A stretch of 64,000 nt of DNA from Pezizomycotina sp. ARF18. Its lineage: Eukaryota > Ascomycota. The stretch covers positions 215,147 to 279,146 of the forward strand of contig AZLU01000018.1 of assembly GCA_002224055.1 (NCBI GenBank), in the 5' to 3' direction. The notes beneath the pieces are model-generated. The model searched no databases. It was given only the letters and a program-made list of their open reading frames with translations, and had not been told where the DNA came from. The position numbers and the translations under genes were made by a program. This document shows positions 1-12,209 of the stretch, one piece after another (within the stretch, counting starts at the first letter, position 1; every line of letters begins with the position of its first letter).

Positions 1-702
1 AAGGCGAGCCCAAAAAATTGCTCAAAAGACTCTGAAGGCAGCCGCCAGAGATACAATGGAGATCGGTCAATACTTACAAAGTATATAAGTCGCGGATCTG
101 GCGTTAAAAATTGCACAATCGTAAGGCGTAGACAACAAAAAGAACAGATAACACAGTACAGAATGGGGGTTTCTGGAGATTTTTTGGGGTGTTTTTAATG
201 AATTTTTGTTGTTTGATTGTTGCGAAGGTCGTCAAAATAACGGAAAAATTTATATTTCGTTAAAAGTGGAAGAAGGACTTGACTTGAAGACAAAAGATTT
301 GTGAGGGTTTTAAAAAAAAAATTGGTTGTGAGGTAAAAGATAGGATAGAAAAGAAGTGGATTTTTAAGAAGTCTGAAAGCACGACGTAATAAAGAAGAGA
401 AACCGAGTAACACAAAGACAGGAAATGCAATCAGGCTGTAGAGTAGTAAGAGGGTAACAACAGTGATATTTCTCAACGTTTATATAGATCTGATCTGATC
501 GATGATCGTGTTACGTAGCCGTTGGTTTGTTTGTATGATACCCGTATAGTAAAGGGAGGGAAAGATGTAATGGAGAGAGAAGTGTTTCCTTTCGTGACGT
601 TGGTTGTTTTCGTGTTGAAGAGGGTTAGGACCACGAGTCAGGAAATACTAGAGCATTGTTAGCAGCTGCTACTAGAAGAGGTAACAACGACTGCGCGGTG
701 CA

Positions 703-748
<46 letters not shown>

Positions 749-1660
749 TGGCAAATTCAAGACGATAATGCTGGAGAAATATTCTTTCCGACAAGCAGTT
801 ATTTCTTGCTCGCACTCTCTTATTTTTCCGTACTTTTTAGTGCTCGAGAGAGGCGGTCACCACCGCAGGACAAAAGCAGGGGAGAGTATAATAGAAAAGG
901 ATATAGGATATAGAGATAAGGCTACTGAGTAGTGCCGTATAACGAATGAACAAGGCTTACTTGCAAATAGGGAAGGGAATGGTGAAGAAGAAGAATAATA
1001 AGGAACGATGAGAAATGTTAAGTATGTTGTGGAGGAGAGAAGGTGGCGATAATTGGAAGAAGAAAAAGCGGAAGTGACTGGTAGTTTTGTTAATCCTTTT
1101 TTTTTTTTTTTTTATAATTATTATTTATTATTTAGTTTAGATTGTTGAGGTGGGGAAATAGGGAAAAAAAAAAAAAAAAAAAAAAAAAGGACACCGCTAT
1201 TAATAAATTCTAATATGAGATATGAGGGGAAGAAAGCACGCAAGAAAAGAAAGACAAAGAAATTCCACAAATTCCACATCCAACCAGTCGCATACAATCA
1301 GCGAAAAAGCAATGGCGATTGGGAAAATTCAAAGGCAATTTATCAGAGCAAAGAAGACAGGAAAGAACGAAACAGGTCAAGTGCGAAGCAGCAGCACAGA
1401 TGCATTGGAGCTGTACTACCGAACCCTCCACTCCAGGTCCCGTGAGAGCGGGATGAGACGGCTGAGCCGCGATCTCCCCACCGCTACTGCTTTTTCCCCC
1501 CTCTCCTCCTGAGCTTCTTCGCCGTCCGTTCTTTTACTCTGCTTCTCATATTCACTCTTTTTTCTCTCCAGGGCTTTGCTTTTCAACATTCAGTAAACTT
1601 TTTTTTCTCTCTCCCTAGTCCTTGCTTTCTTTCGGCAATGTTCTCACGTTTTCGTGACCA

Positions 1661-1691
<31 letters not shown>

Positions 1692-4600
1692 GATCCTAGC
1701 CAGTTCTCTTCTCGGCGGTTTCCAATTTGAACATTGGCCCGCTTTCAAAAAGAGAAAAAGCGTTCAGGATTATGATAGTGCTGGTATGTCGTTGACAGGG
1801 CAATAAGCGAAATAATATGCGGAGTTTAAGGGCGGTGATGATCAAGCAAGAGCAAAGCGGCACAAGTAGCAGGAAAAGGCAGGGAAGAACGTGAATTCCT
1901 GAAACCAAAGCCAACACCTTTCGACGACTCGGGAATCGAGACGCGTCGCAGCATCTTGCTTCCTTCAAAGATCCTCGGGCATCCAAAAGATTTCGTCGAG
2001 TTGAACGTATCAGATGAAATGCCTGGGCCTTCAAAAGGAAGGGAAAGGAGGCCCGTGAACGATTGAGAAAGCTCGAGTATTGTCAACCACGTATAGGGAC
2101 TTTTCCGCAGAGCAAAATCCAAGGGGCTTAAAATCCTGGACAACACAAAATGGCAAAAATCATATCATCTGTGAGTTCATACGGGTACAGGAAGGGTTCA
2201 CACAAATGGGTAGGTTTCAATGGGGCGAACAGGTTTTTTTTTTGTAACGACTGAACTGATTCAATAAGGATACAGGCATTCAATGGATCAATTTTGCGCA
2301 GCTATGGTTCAATGCTGATGGCGCTAGCAAAGGAACAAAGTAACAGTAATAGCAATTGGTTTCTGGCAGACGTCTTCAAGAAAAAAAAAAATTAAAAAAA
2401 TTTTATAGACGCAAAATAAACAAACAATAAATAGAACGACAAAAGTAAAGCAGAGAATCGCCGCTGCGTAACCAAGAGGGGCAGAGCACAGAGGGTGGTG
2501 AACAGATGACGAAGAAATTGCGCATATAGCTTCGAGACTTACCAATAATTTACTTGAGCTTTTTTATACTAACTTTTTTTTTTTTATTTGGAAGATAAAG
2601 AATTTTTTATCAACAGATTTTTATATTTAAAATAATATACGCGTTTATAGATGCTGATCCTTGAGAGAATGAACCAGGTCGTTTCGTTTCTTCTATCGCT
2701 TTCCTAAACGACAAGGACGTTCGTTCGGTTCAGTTTCGCGCGTATCAACCAACGTAGAGGATCCAGGAAGAGTGGCGGGGAAAAAAAATAGGGGGCAACC
2801 GAAAAAGGTATTGCGAGCAGAGTGGGTGATAATTCCGCTCAAAGTACTCTGGACCTCTTCAAGAAGAAAAGGACTTCAAAGACAGAGAGATTGAGAGTCT
2901 GCGAGCACAGATAAACTGACTGGTATAAGGAGGAAAGAAGGAGCTTTGCAGTAGGGAGAGTATGTGGAGAGGAAGGAGGGACCGATAGAGGGAAGGAGAT
3001 AGGTCAATGAAGTAAGTAGAGGAAGAGGAGAGAGAAGGGAGGGGCAAGAAAAAGGAATAAAAAAAAGAGGTGTGTGATGATTATATGAATAGAGGATGAC
3101 GAAAAAGTTATAGAGCAAAGCGAGAGGTGATAGGGAAAAAAGAACGAGAGTGTGTGCAGAGGCATTAGCAACCAGAGCGAGAAAAAGCAAAAGGAGCGAT
3201 TAAAAAACGAGAGGAGATCCGCTTTTTGCACTAATTGCAAGTGATTAGAAGCGGGAAAGATTAGAGAGCGGAAAAAAGAATGTTTCTCGCACGGAAAAAA
3301 GATAGGAAGGAACAAGGCGACGCCTCGAGAGAAAATAAAAAGATAATCGTTTAAAAGAGTATATGATTGCGGGAAAATACGCTGCTGCTGCTGCTGCTGC
3401 TAATCTGGCCAGTTTGGTTCTTCCACTAACTTTTAGACTTCTCCCACGGATTAAATTCGGTCGGGAGCAAAGCGAGAGATTCCCTCAATGGACGCTGCTA
3501 GACTGGATCACCCTCCCAAAACCCCATGAAAACTCAAAATTTTTGGTTGGCGAGGCGAGCCGTGCAGGCGAATCTTATTGAAACATACTAACAGGGTTCC
3601 TCTCGTGAGGTGAGGATGGAGGCAGTGCATAACTGACACGATATTGGCTCTATATAATACAGTGTCCAAGTGTGCTGAGGATACTTACATCGGTGCATGG
3701 TTGTTCGATTTATGCAGAACACTCCTTTTTTTTTTTTTTTTTTTTTTTTTTACTATTCCTGGTGGGCCAGAAACGAATGATCACGGAACAGGCCACTCCC
3801 CTCTCCACTCTCGCGTCGTCGTCGGTCGAGAACGCGACGGTGAGCGTGTTTTCATAGCGAGAAACCCACTGTTGCATTGCATTTGGCCTTTGTTTCTCAA
3901 CTCTATTTTTTCCTTTGCCTGTCAAATGCGGGCCGAGAATGCGCGAACCCCATCCGTTTCCCCACACACCCAATTGCTAACGTCTGCTAAACCACATGGC
4001 GGAACAGCCGAGCGATGCGAGGGGTTTTGGTTGGTTTCGATTTTTTTTTTTTTTTTTTTTTTTTTTTGCGCAATTTTGCTCACGTTCCATGGTTGGAGTT
4101 TTGTCTTTTCAGCACGTTTTGCTTTTAATTTTTTTAAAAAAAAAAATATTGTTATTTAGGGAGACCAATAAGCGCTTTTTCTCCCCGCAGAATTTTTTTT
4201 CGCGCGTCGGGCTCGAATCTCCCACTGCTTTTTTTGACAGGAATCGCGAACTAGGTCCTTGCTAGATTTTTAACCGATAACGTGTTATCGATACTAGGAA
4301 TCAAGGCCCAGATACAATCGCTCTCCTTGCTCGGTTGGGTGAAGGACATCGTCATTTCCTTTATCTAGCCTGTTTCTTGGCTGGTTTCTAACGTCGATAT
4401 TCTATACCACTACTTTATTCTTTTGAAAAAAAAAATTTTTTTTCTTCCTTTTTTACCTCTTTTCCTTTTCAATTGTCGCTTTACAGATTTGGGTCATCAA
4501 ATCTGAGTTCGGAACTGGAGCTGTCATGAGTTGAACGCTCGACTGCCTTTTTTTTTTTCTTTTTTTTTTTTTTCCCTTGCACCGCCCACGATTACGCTTC

Positions 4601-4857
4601 CTAACAAAACTAATTTATTCGAATAACTGCCTAAGATTCAGACTTGGGCCATTCAAGCTCTGACTACCGTGACGATTTCACGATAGAGACCCTTATATCT
4701 TCGTAATCTAATCATAGACATTCATTTCACCCAGTCTCAAGTAATGCCCCCAAGGTACTATTCAGTATCGCCAGGCCTATGTTTTGCAACTGATCTTCAT
4801 CAATAAAAAAACGTCCTTTATTTTTTCTCCCGGTTTACGACATTTAAGTTATTCTAT
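1..4857. other. A/T-rich stretch with no assignable gene
   Basis: I recognise no gene here. The stretch is purine/pyrimidine-skewed and broken by long homopolymers: A runs near 705-743 and 1167-1188, T runs near 1669-1691, 3726-3750 and 4041-4067. There is a (GCT)n microsatellite near 3381-3402. Open frames on the minus strand at 1696-2146 and 2859-3315 are rich in Ser, Leu and Phe, as expected from GA-rich DNA read backwards. A plus-strand reading around 1890-2150 looks slightly more protein-like (Pro, Asp, Glu, Lys) and may be a fragment of a real exon, but I cannot name it. Confidence 0.6.
705..743. repeat. Long poly(A) tract, about 39 bp
   Basis: Uninterrupted A run, the longest in the window. 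It is one of roughly two dozen A or T runs of 15 bp or more that recur in intergenic DNA and some introns. Confidence 0.9.
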
Positions 4858-5868
4858 TTATACAGAATGGTAGGCGAAGTGGGTTTTCCTAACGGATAGA
4901 ATGTATAACCATGAAACGCGAAAAATATAGCAGCCAACGCATTCTATTATTATTAATAATTTGTAGAGAAAAGGAAGAGAAGATTCGTCGAGGTCGTGAT
5001 TAGACAACAAAGAATTTAATAATACAAGCAAATGAGATCCCCGTGTACATGAGCTAGAAGATGAAAAAGACAAACACCATGAGAAAAAATTTTCCATCCA
5101 GGAAAAGTAAACGCCAAAGTAAGATGACCAGTAGATATTCTTTTCCCTTGCTTTTGTTGTAATAGCCAGTACGCCCGTGAACCACCGTAACCCGTTGAAC
5201 GCCCCTTGCCCTTTCCCGTTTTCCTCTTGCCATATTGAAGGAAATAATAGAAACCACCATGAAAGTGAATTAAAAGCCCAGCTAAAAGGAGCATACGAAG
5301 GGCTCCAGCCCTTCCCATAAATCAAAGCAACGCCTCCATAAAAACCAATAAAATTTATCTCCTGTCTTATCCGCCCGCCGGAGCGCTTCCCCGACCTGGA
5401 GCATCGGTCCATCAGGATATAGCGCCGACCGCCGGCCTTTATTCATCCCGTACGGACTCCACCCTTCCCCAGCGGATTCGGCACCGGAAACGGCGGGATA
5501 TCGTTGGGTTGCTGCGATTGCTGTTCTTTTGGTCGAGGCTGTTGTACTTCTTTCGCCGCGGATGTATTATCAGGAATATTAACGCCACCGCTGTACTTTC
5601 GTGTTGGTGGTGGCGGAAGACATGTGGACATGGTGTACCCGCGCTCGAAGTACCGCGGCGATACAGTGGAGAAAAAACGAGGTGAGCGTTCGCGGGCTGC
5701 CGGCTTAGCGATGGCGGTTCGCGGAGGCTGATACGTGCGTTCGTCGTAATGATATGCGTGTCCGTGTCCGTGTGCGGTTTTGTTTGGGGGAGTAGGAGTG
5801 GGATTTGTAGTTTGATGGGAGGAGCAGGTGTCGGGTATGAAGTCGAAGAAGTCGTCTAGTTCGTCCAT
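4858..5868 (-). CDS. Hypothetical protein with acidic start and hydrophobic C-terminal half
   Basis: I do not recognise the family. The minus-strand frame at 5443-5868 opens with MDELDDFFDF and continues as a Pro-, Gln- and Arg-rich disordered segment with His-Gly repeats (HGHGHAYHYD) and a PPPP motif. It stops at 5443. Directly downstream, 4858-5412 stays open on the same strand in another frame and is strongly hydrophobic and aromatic, which could be membrane segments after an intron or base-call indel. The two pieces may be one membrane protein with a disordered cytosolic N-terminus. I could not identify a convincing splice pair joining them. The N-terminal ORF is more likely coding than the downstream one. 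Confidence 0.35.
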
Positions 5869-6881
5869 TGTTGAAAGGTGGAAGGAAAGAAAGGGGGTGA
5901 TAAAGAGATGAAGAAGGTTTTTGTGAAGGTTTGGAGTTAACGGGGGATAACAATGAAGGTTGATGGAATGCTAGCTGGGTATTCGAAACGAAATTGATGG
6001 AAGGTTAAAGTTTCTTTATCCTCCACGAGGTAGTATCGTACGGAATCGATCGGATCGAAGTATGCAAAAGCCGAAAGTCGTGAATAAGATAGGCGAAGAT
6101 AGATCTCTTGGAGAGTCGATAAAGTTTGTAGATAAGGGGGAAAGTTGGTGATAAAAGGGCTTTGAGTCTTTTTTTTCCCCTCCTTTTTGGGCGATGAGTG
6201 TGTTTTAGATAGAAAAGAAGCTTAAAAAGAATAAAAGTGTTCAAGATTTCTCGTTGGCCACGTTGGTGGCAAATAAGACCCTCGAGCAATTGAAAACTCC
6301 AAAAGCCGGAAAGGCAAAAAAAAAGATAACGACGCACCAAAGTGTTTGACGGCTTGTGATATCAACGATTGGCGGGGACAAAGTCCCTTTTAAAGGCAAC
6401 TGCACCGGTATTCTAGAATCTCTTAGGGGTTATTGCTTCCTCTCGCTTATCGTTTCCTCGAATCACAGGTGCGAAGGCTGTGCTACTTTAGCCCTGGCAT
6501 GCATTTAAGGCGAAAAGGTAAGTCTCACGAGATCACGCGTATAGGATGCGTTGTGTCGGAAGGAGGCGGAGTCATAATACCATTCGAACACGACGGAGAA
6601 AGGCTTTTTTTATTGCTTTATAAATCCTTCGAAATCTGCCAGGGAGATTACAGGATCCTGTTCTTGCTCTAAATGCATCAATTAGAAATCAAAAAGGCAG
6701 ATACGTATTTTTCCTGCTCTCAAACTACCCAATGGAAATTGTTTCGAGCCAGGACAGCAAGAAATGCAAGAGCAAACAAGCGGGTAAGCATGAGAAGAGC
6801 AATAGGCATAACAAGAAGGTAGAAAAGGCTGAACAGAAAAATCATGTTAATAGTGTCAAATATGCGATAGATCTCCTACGA

Positions 6882-6912
<31 letters not shown>

Positions 6913-7152
6913 ATAAAAAGAAACCTGAACGCCAGCAAAATATATAGCAAGGGCTGAAGAAAGGGAAAAAGGAATAGGGTAGTTCCAAAGATAAAAATTC
7001 ATGGACTGAAAATCGGTTTGCAACCGAAATAAGCTGTGAAAGGGCTTAAGAGTCAGCGGCTGGCAAGCAACCTTGGAATCTTACCAATATCCCAGCAAAT
7101 AGAACGAAGGAATTTACCCACAGTTTATAAAAATCCATCAACCGCTCAAAAC
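5869..7152. other. Intergenic, nothing assignable
   Basis: Open frames at 6005-6340 (-), 6433-6672 (+) and 6732-6947 (+) have no recognisable motif. The last is a Lys-rich frame running into a poly(A) tract near 6881-6908. The last 200 bases hold the likely 3' flank of the MSH5 gene. Confidence 0.5.
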
Positions 7153-10100
7153 TCACAGCCCTTCAAATGGCCTCGATGTATCGAGAAGGCACTCGAGTTT
7201 ATTTTTCGTGCTATTATTACCACCATCCTCAGCTATCCCGTCGTCCTCCGAATCCTCCGCAGCGAAATCGTCTGAATGAAGCGTCTCGCGATAAGTTCCT
7301 GCCCGAATTCGATAACATAAAGTATTAGTCAATAAATTCAACACCGTTTATCTTATTGGTGTAGGTTTTCGTACCGCAGTTTCCGCTTCCATTCTCTCCT
7401 CCGCCGAAACCTCTGCGCACGCAGCGACGAGGTCTTCGCCTTGCGCGGATAGTAAAATGAGGTCTTCGGCTCGGCTTATTATTTTTGCGTCGATGCCGTT
7501 CATGCTTGCGCAGCTGGTGGTGAATTTTGTTAGCATTCGTTTTTTTTTTTTTTTTTTGTGGAAAATATTCCCTTACTCCGTTCCGAAGCTATTCATCGAC
7601 CTCCCCGCAGCCAATTGTACAGGTAGGTGATTTGGCTTTCGACGCCATTGGCGGTCCTGTTGATGTGGATTTCATCTGGTGGAAAGCTATCCTGTTGTCC
7701 TCGAGCAGGAAGCCGTTCTCAAAGAGCTCTTTGGGTTCATTAGCGTCACGGTTGTTTACGAAGATTTTACTGGTTAATATTTCGGACGTACCGTGGTAAT
7801 GTATCGCGGCGATAACCTTCGGCGCATCGATCCCTCTGTTCAAAGTGTTCAAAGACGGCACACGCAAGACCAGCTCCATCTGCAGCTCCAAGAGTTATTA
7901 TTATCGATAGCGACAGAAGAAAAAAAGAAAAACTCAGCGGCGAGGGCAAACCTGCCTGTTGATTCAGTCCCCTTGCCAAACTCGTCGATAATCAGTAAAC
8001 TCCTTCGGGTAGCTAGCCTCAGAGCGATCGCGATTTGTTGTAGATCGATCATGAAAGCGCTCTGGATTTTCGAGACGGACTCGCGAGTTTGGATCCTCGT
8101 CAGGATCTTGTCCGTGAGACCGATAACGGCACTTTCTGCGGGACGAAGCTAAGCGTATCAATCAGTACCGAAGCTATTCACATTGCTTTCAATGTAAAGA
8201 TAATGTGACTTGCCTTCCGATATGTGCGAGGTATACGATCAACGCGACCTACAAAAGCAGCTTGTTAGTAGCTCTTCAGACAGAAGCAGGGGTAATTTTT
8301 GTGTGTACTTGTTTGAGGTAGACGGATTTTCCAGAGTAGTTTGGTCCGGTAAGAAGCAATAAACTCTTACGAGCTACTTCCTCGTCAAGCTCGCTGTCGT
8401 CGCCCTCTCCACCGGCTACGAACGTATCATTCGGGACAAAGTCTGCACGCAAGTTTCTTGGAGGATGTGTCTGATGGACAAAAAAGGAAAGGGAAGGGCA
8501 ATTTATCGTTAACATTGCCGCTACGAATGAATACGGGCGATTGCCTACGAACCTCCCTCCCTTGATGTCGAGTATATTATCTTCCGTCAATCTAGGCCTC
8601 ACCAAATTGTACTTCAGCGCGGCGGTAGCCAGTGACAAGAGGCTAATGTGTTATCAGCAAAAAGAAAATAAAATATCGCTTCTAGGGTTCTAGCACCTGT
8701 CAAGCTCCCCACAAATAGCAGAACAGTGCAAGATGATCTCCTCATATTCCAAGACCCTCATCTGAAGCTCATGTAGGATCTCGATTTCACGATCTTGCAT
8801 ATATGCATGTCTCAAGTTAGCGCAATTTTTAATTTCGTAGGGATCGAAAAGTCTCACCGGTGATTTGCTGAAAATGTCACCAAAATGATCATCCAGCTCC
8901 CTCATACGGTCGTTCTTGAAGTAAGCAATATATCCGTCCGAACATGAACTCCCAGGGACCGCCACCTTGCTCATCATCTTCGACCCCTTCGCCGGAATAT
9001 ACCGCCCTACCCGTCTCCTTAACGAGAGGGACCGTGATCAGGAAACCAATCTGAGGAAAGCAGATAACGTCAGATCGATCTGTTCACGGATGTGGGAGGT
9101 AGGCTTGACACGATCTCTGTGGCGACGTTACCGAGAAAGCGACGAGGCCGGCTTCCTGCCGTTTCAATTCGTCTAGATCTCCGTCTACGTTCTTGCGATG
9201 CACGTGCGGCGGACAAGTTTGGACTCTTCGAAGTCGATCTATATATAGTTAAGGCAGGTGTTTCTCTCTCAAGGAGAAAAAAAAATTGAGCTTCTTGAGA
9301 CAGTACTCACAGTATCGTCGACCATTTTCGCAATATTCTCCAGATGCGTGACCTCGACGAATTAATGATCTTGAATTTTCTGTGTCAGTTAAAGACAAAA
9401 ATTACCCAGATCATTGGAGAGATAAGCAACCTTATGAAAGATCACAAGTCGCTCAACCCCATGCATTTCAGTCATGCTGGTTCGGATCCGCACAGCCTGG
9501 ACGCAGAACTGCGAACTGTCAGTTTCACGCATCAATTTATCGAGAATTCGGTCCTATACCTGAAGAATACCCATCCATTCGCTCTTGGTCCCGCCTTTCC
9601 CACCTTTACCCCCTGCTGCAGTGACGTTCATCCCCGAGAACTACAGGCACCCTTTTTCAACTTCTTGATAATCTTGTCCATATTGATCTTGTTCAAGCTC
9701 TTCTTGAGGTTATTGACAGGCGGTATGTTCTCCGCCCTAGTCAGGGCATACACCGTCTCCTGCTTTTCGACGAGAAGGTCTAGATCGGTCGAAGGACGCA
9801 GAAACATGAGCTTCAGCCTGTGCTGCCCCTGTGGCGTCTTGGTGAAGCGGAAGAGGTTGAATAAAGATAATCCGCCGGGGCTTTGCTTGTTGGACGGGCT
9901 GCGCTTGGCGGACGTATTTGGTCGTTGCTGAAGATTTGAAGGGAAGCTACGGTGTCCGCGTTGATATACCTGGGATTATTAGCGTGAGAATGAATGGTTG
10001 GAAGTGCAAATGAGGCGTACATGATGTTCTCCATGCTCCACATTCCAACGTGGCCGACGAGCTCGTCGCCTTCGGCGAACGGGTCCATGATGGCCCTTTG

Positions 10101-10977
10101 CGTTTGAGATGCGTGACGATCGCACCGGCGCAGCCGACTAATGACGTTAGCACTTTCTATTAGTTGAAATGTGGAGGGAAGCCATCGTACCGAAACTTCG
10201 TTACTCTCAGCATCAAGCCAGCCGTGCAGCTTGAGCAGCTTCTGCTTCGAGCTTTCGGCATTCATATTCAACACTCCTTCCGGGTCTGGGAGGCCGCATT
10301 GGCCCAGCCTGGGGTTATAAAATGCCCGGTATCCTCCTCGCCGCCTATGCGCAGAGAGATCAATTTCTCTTTCCCTCGGTCGAAGGAGAACTCGGACGCG
10401 GGTCTGATGCTGGAAGTGACCGCAGCAGGTTATCGGCTTCGTCTGCGCAAATTTGTTAGAGTGGACCGATCTTGGTGAAAGCTAAAAGCGAGCTTACCTT
10501 CATTGGTGTCTTCCTTGACGAGGTCATCTGCCCTCGAGGGAAAGATGATTAGGGTAGGTTCAATTTGGAATTTCACTGCTGCAATTAGCTTTGCAAAATA
10601 AAATAAAATATTATAAAAAAAGGCCTCGAAGCAACTGCATTCTCTTTACTCACTAGAACTGTACAACTCATGCCCAATAGTCCAGCGCCACCGTGCAAGT
10701 TGATATCGATATCGGTTACAAGGTACAGCTTATCCTCGCTCTGCCTGTAGAATGCGCAACCGAGCTTCTTCCTCTTGTAGTCGATGGCGAGTATCGTGTC
10801 TATCTCTTGTTCCTCCTCTTCCTCCTCTTGATGACGTTGTTCGAGATCGTTACCTTCGTGCCGGCATCGGATTGCGTTCCTTCTCGGTGGGGCCTGATAG
10901 TCTCGCTACTCGATGAGCGTTGTAGCGTGTAGATCGTGCCCGTTTCGAAGGACGGGGATCGTGTTGCGAGAAAGCAT
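7153..10977 (-). CDS. MSH5: MutS-family meiotic protein MSH5 (multi-exon)
   Basis: MSH5 pairs with MSH4 to stabilise recombination intermediates and promote crossovers in meiosis; it does not repair mismatches. The signature Walker A loop [13 protein letters not shown] is at about 8310-8360 and the Walker B/signature [14 protein letters not shown] at about 7955-8000, both on the minus strand. The N-terminal domain reads [20 protein letters not shown] near 10735-10800, followed by a GAGLLGMSC segment before an intron and a [13 protein letters not shown] segment near 10500-10560. The clamp/lever part is spread over 8690-10274. The tail after the ATPase ([18 protein letters not shown], near 7450-7510) matches MSH5 and is followed by an intron and an acidic last exon ending at 7153. 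The start is taken at the ATG at 10977, whose frame is soon broken. Exons are separated by short introns plus several one-base frame slips, so exact boundaries are uncertain. Confidence 0.88.
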
Positions 10978-11659
10978 TGTGGTAGGTCCTTGAGTAATGA
11001 GAGAAGCAATACAATGGTGGAGATTAAACAAATATTTTCTTAAATGTTTCTATTGCATTTAAGAGAATGTAAATTAAAAAGGGGGGAAAAAATTTTGGTT
11101 TCTGAAATTAAGATACGCTATACACCTACTTCGCAATATAAAGCCTTTGGATTCAGAAAGAATTTGTAGCACATTTCTCACCAAAAGTTTATCGATATAC
11201 TATCTCCTACAATGAACACCTAAGTCACTCTACCAGCATCCGTTTTGAGGATTATAAAGAACTGCTTGATATATTAACCTGCAAGCAAAATTCGAGCTTC
11301 TTGATATGCTTAGCATACATGAGAAAGTTTTCAATGATTAGATGCAGCCCTCGCGATTGACCTCCTGGATAGATCCTGTATCATACTTCTCCAAAGCTAG
11401 CCGTGATACTAGTGATCTCCTTCTCGGGTATGAGGATTTCTAAAACTTGCGGTAGTTGACGACTCTCATGATCGTTGGCCGACCTGCACTACCTCTCTTG
11501 CTAGAGTACATGGATTGCAATGCTCGTAATTCCACCAGGAGTCATGAAAGAGTGAAGCAGTCATAAATAAGTGAATTAAAAAAAAGAAAAGCGAGCGTTC
11601 AGAAGAAAAAAAAAAAAAAAATGACGTCGTCGTCGGAAAAGACTACAAGAAAAAAATAT
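10978..11659. other. Intergenic, nothing assignable
   Basis: Likely upstream region of MSH5 and 3' flank of the tRNA. No open frame of note. Short A runs lie near 11579-11620. Confidence 0.5.
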
Positions 11660-11740
11660 CGTCACCTGTGTGATTCGAACACACGCGTGCGAACACAATT
11701 GCTTAGCAGGCAACCGCCTTAACCACTCGGCCAAAGTGAC
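11660..11740 (-). tRNA. tRNA-Ser (anticodon GCT)
   Basis: The minus strand folds as a class II tRNA. The acceptor stem GTCACTT pairs with AGGTGAC (one G-T) followed by discriminator G. The D arm contains GGCCGAGTGGTTAAGGC (A box). The anticodon stem GTTGC/GCAAT encloses the loop CTGCTAA with anticodon GCT. A long variable arm (TTGTGTTCGCAC region) is typical of serine tRNAs, and the T arm contains the B box GTTCGAATC. There is no intron. It decodes AGC/AGU. Confidence 0.96.
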
Positions 11741-12209
11741 ATATTATTTGTTGTTCGGTGTCTGAGATTAGTCGGGAAAGATTATATAACCTTGCCAGTG
11801 CCTTGGGTCGGCTGAATTGGGTAAGAAGCTTGAGCTTGAAGCTTAAAAAAACACGCTCCAATTGACTAGAGGTCGCGCAATAGGACCTGATCGATTGAAC
11901 GTGATGGGAGAACTGAAGGGTTGTGAAATTGGTTGAATTGAATGAAGAAAGGCCGGACGCAATTTATGTTGAAGTATTGCAGAGATATTGGATTGGATGT
12001 TGAATCCATAAGGCATTTTGGAAATGTTTGCTGAGATTGTTATTTTTAATTTAAACTTTTTTTTTTTTTTTTTTTACGATTTTTTTGTTTATTTATTTAT
12101 TTATTTTATTCTATCTTTTCAACAACGTAAAGAGGATAAAAAAAGAAAGAAAGAAACAAGAAGAATAATCATAAGAAGGAAATAGAAATTGCTTTACAGG
12201 TTCCTACAT
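11741..12209. other. Intergenic
   Basis: Upstream flank of the tRNA and 3' flank of the next minus-strand gene. It holds a T run near 12057-12076 and ATTT repeats near 12088-12110. No gene seen. Confidence 0.5.

Noticed and set aside
195-476. 93-codon minus-strand ORF with hydrophobic start
   Set aside because: Composition follows the A/T-rich DNA; no motif, no splice context, no family.
4858-5412. Known multi-pass transporter
   Set aside because: Hydrophobic in more than one frame, with no recognised signature; left as hypothetical.
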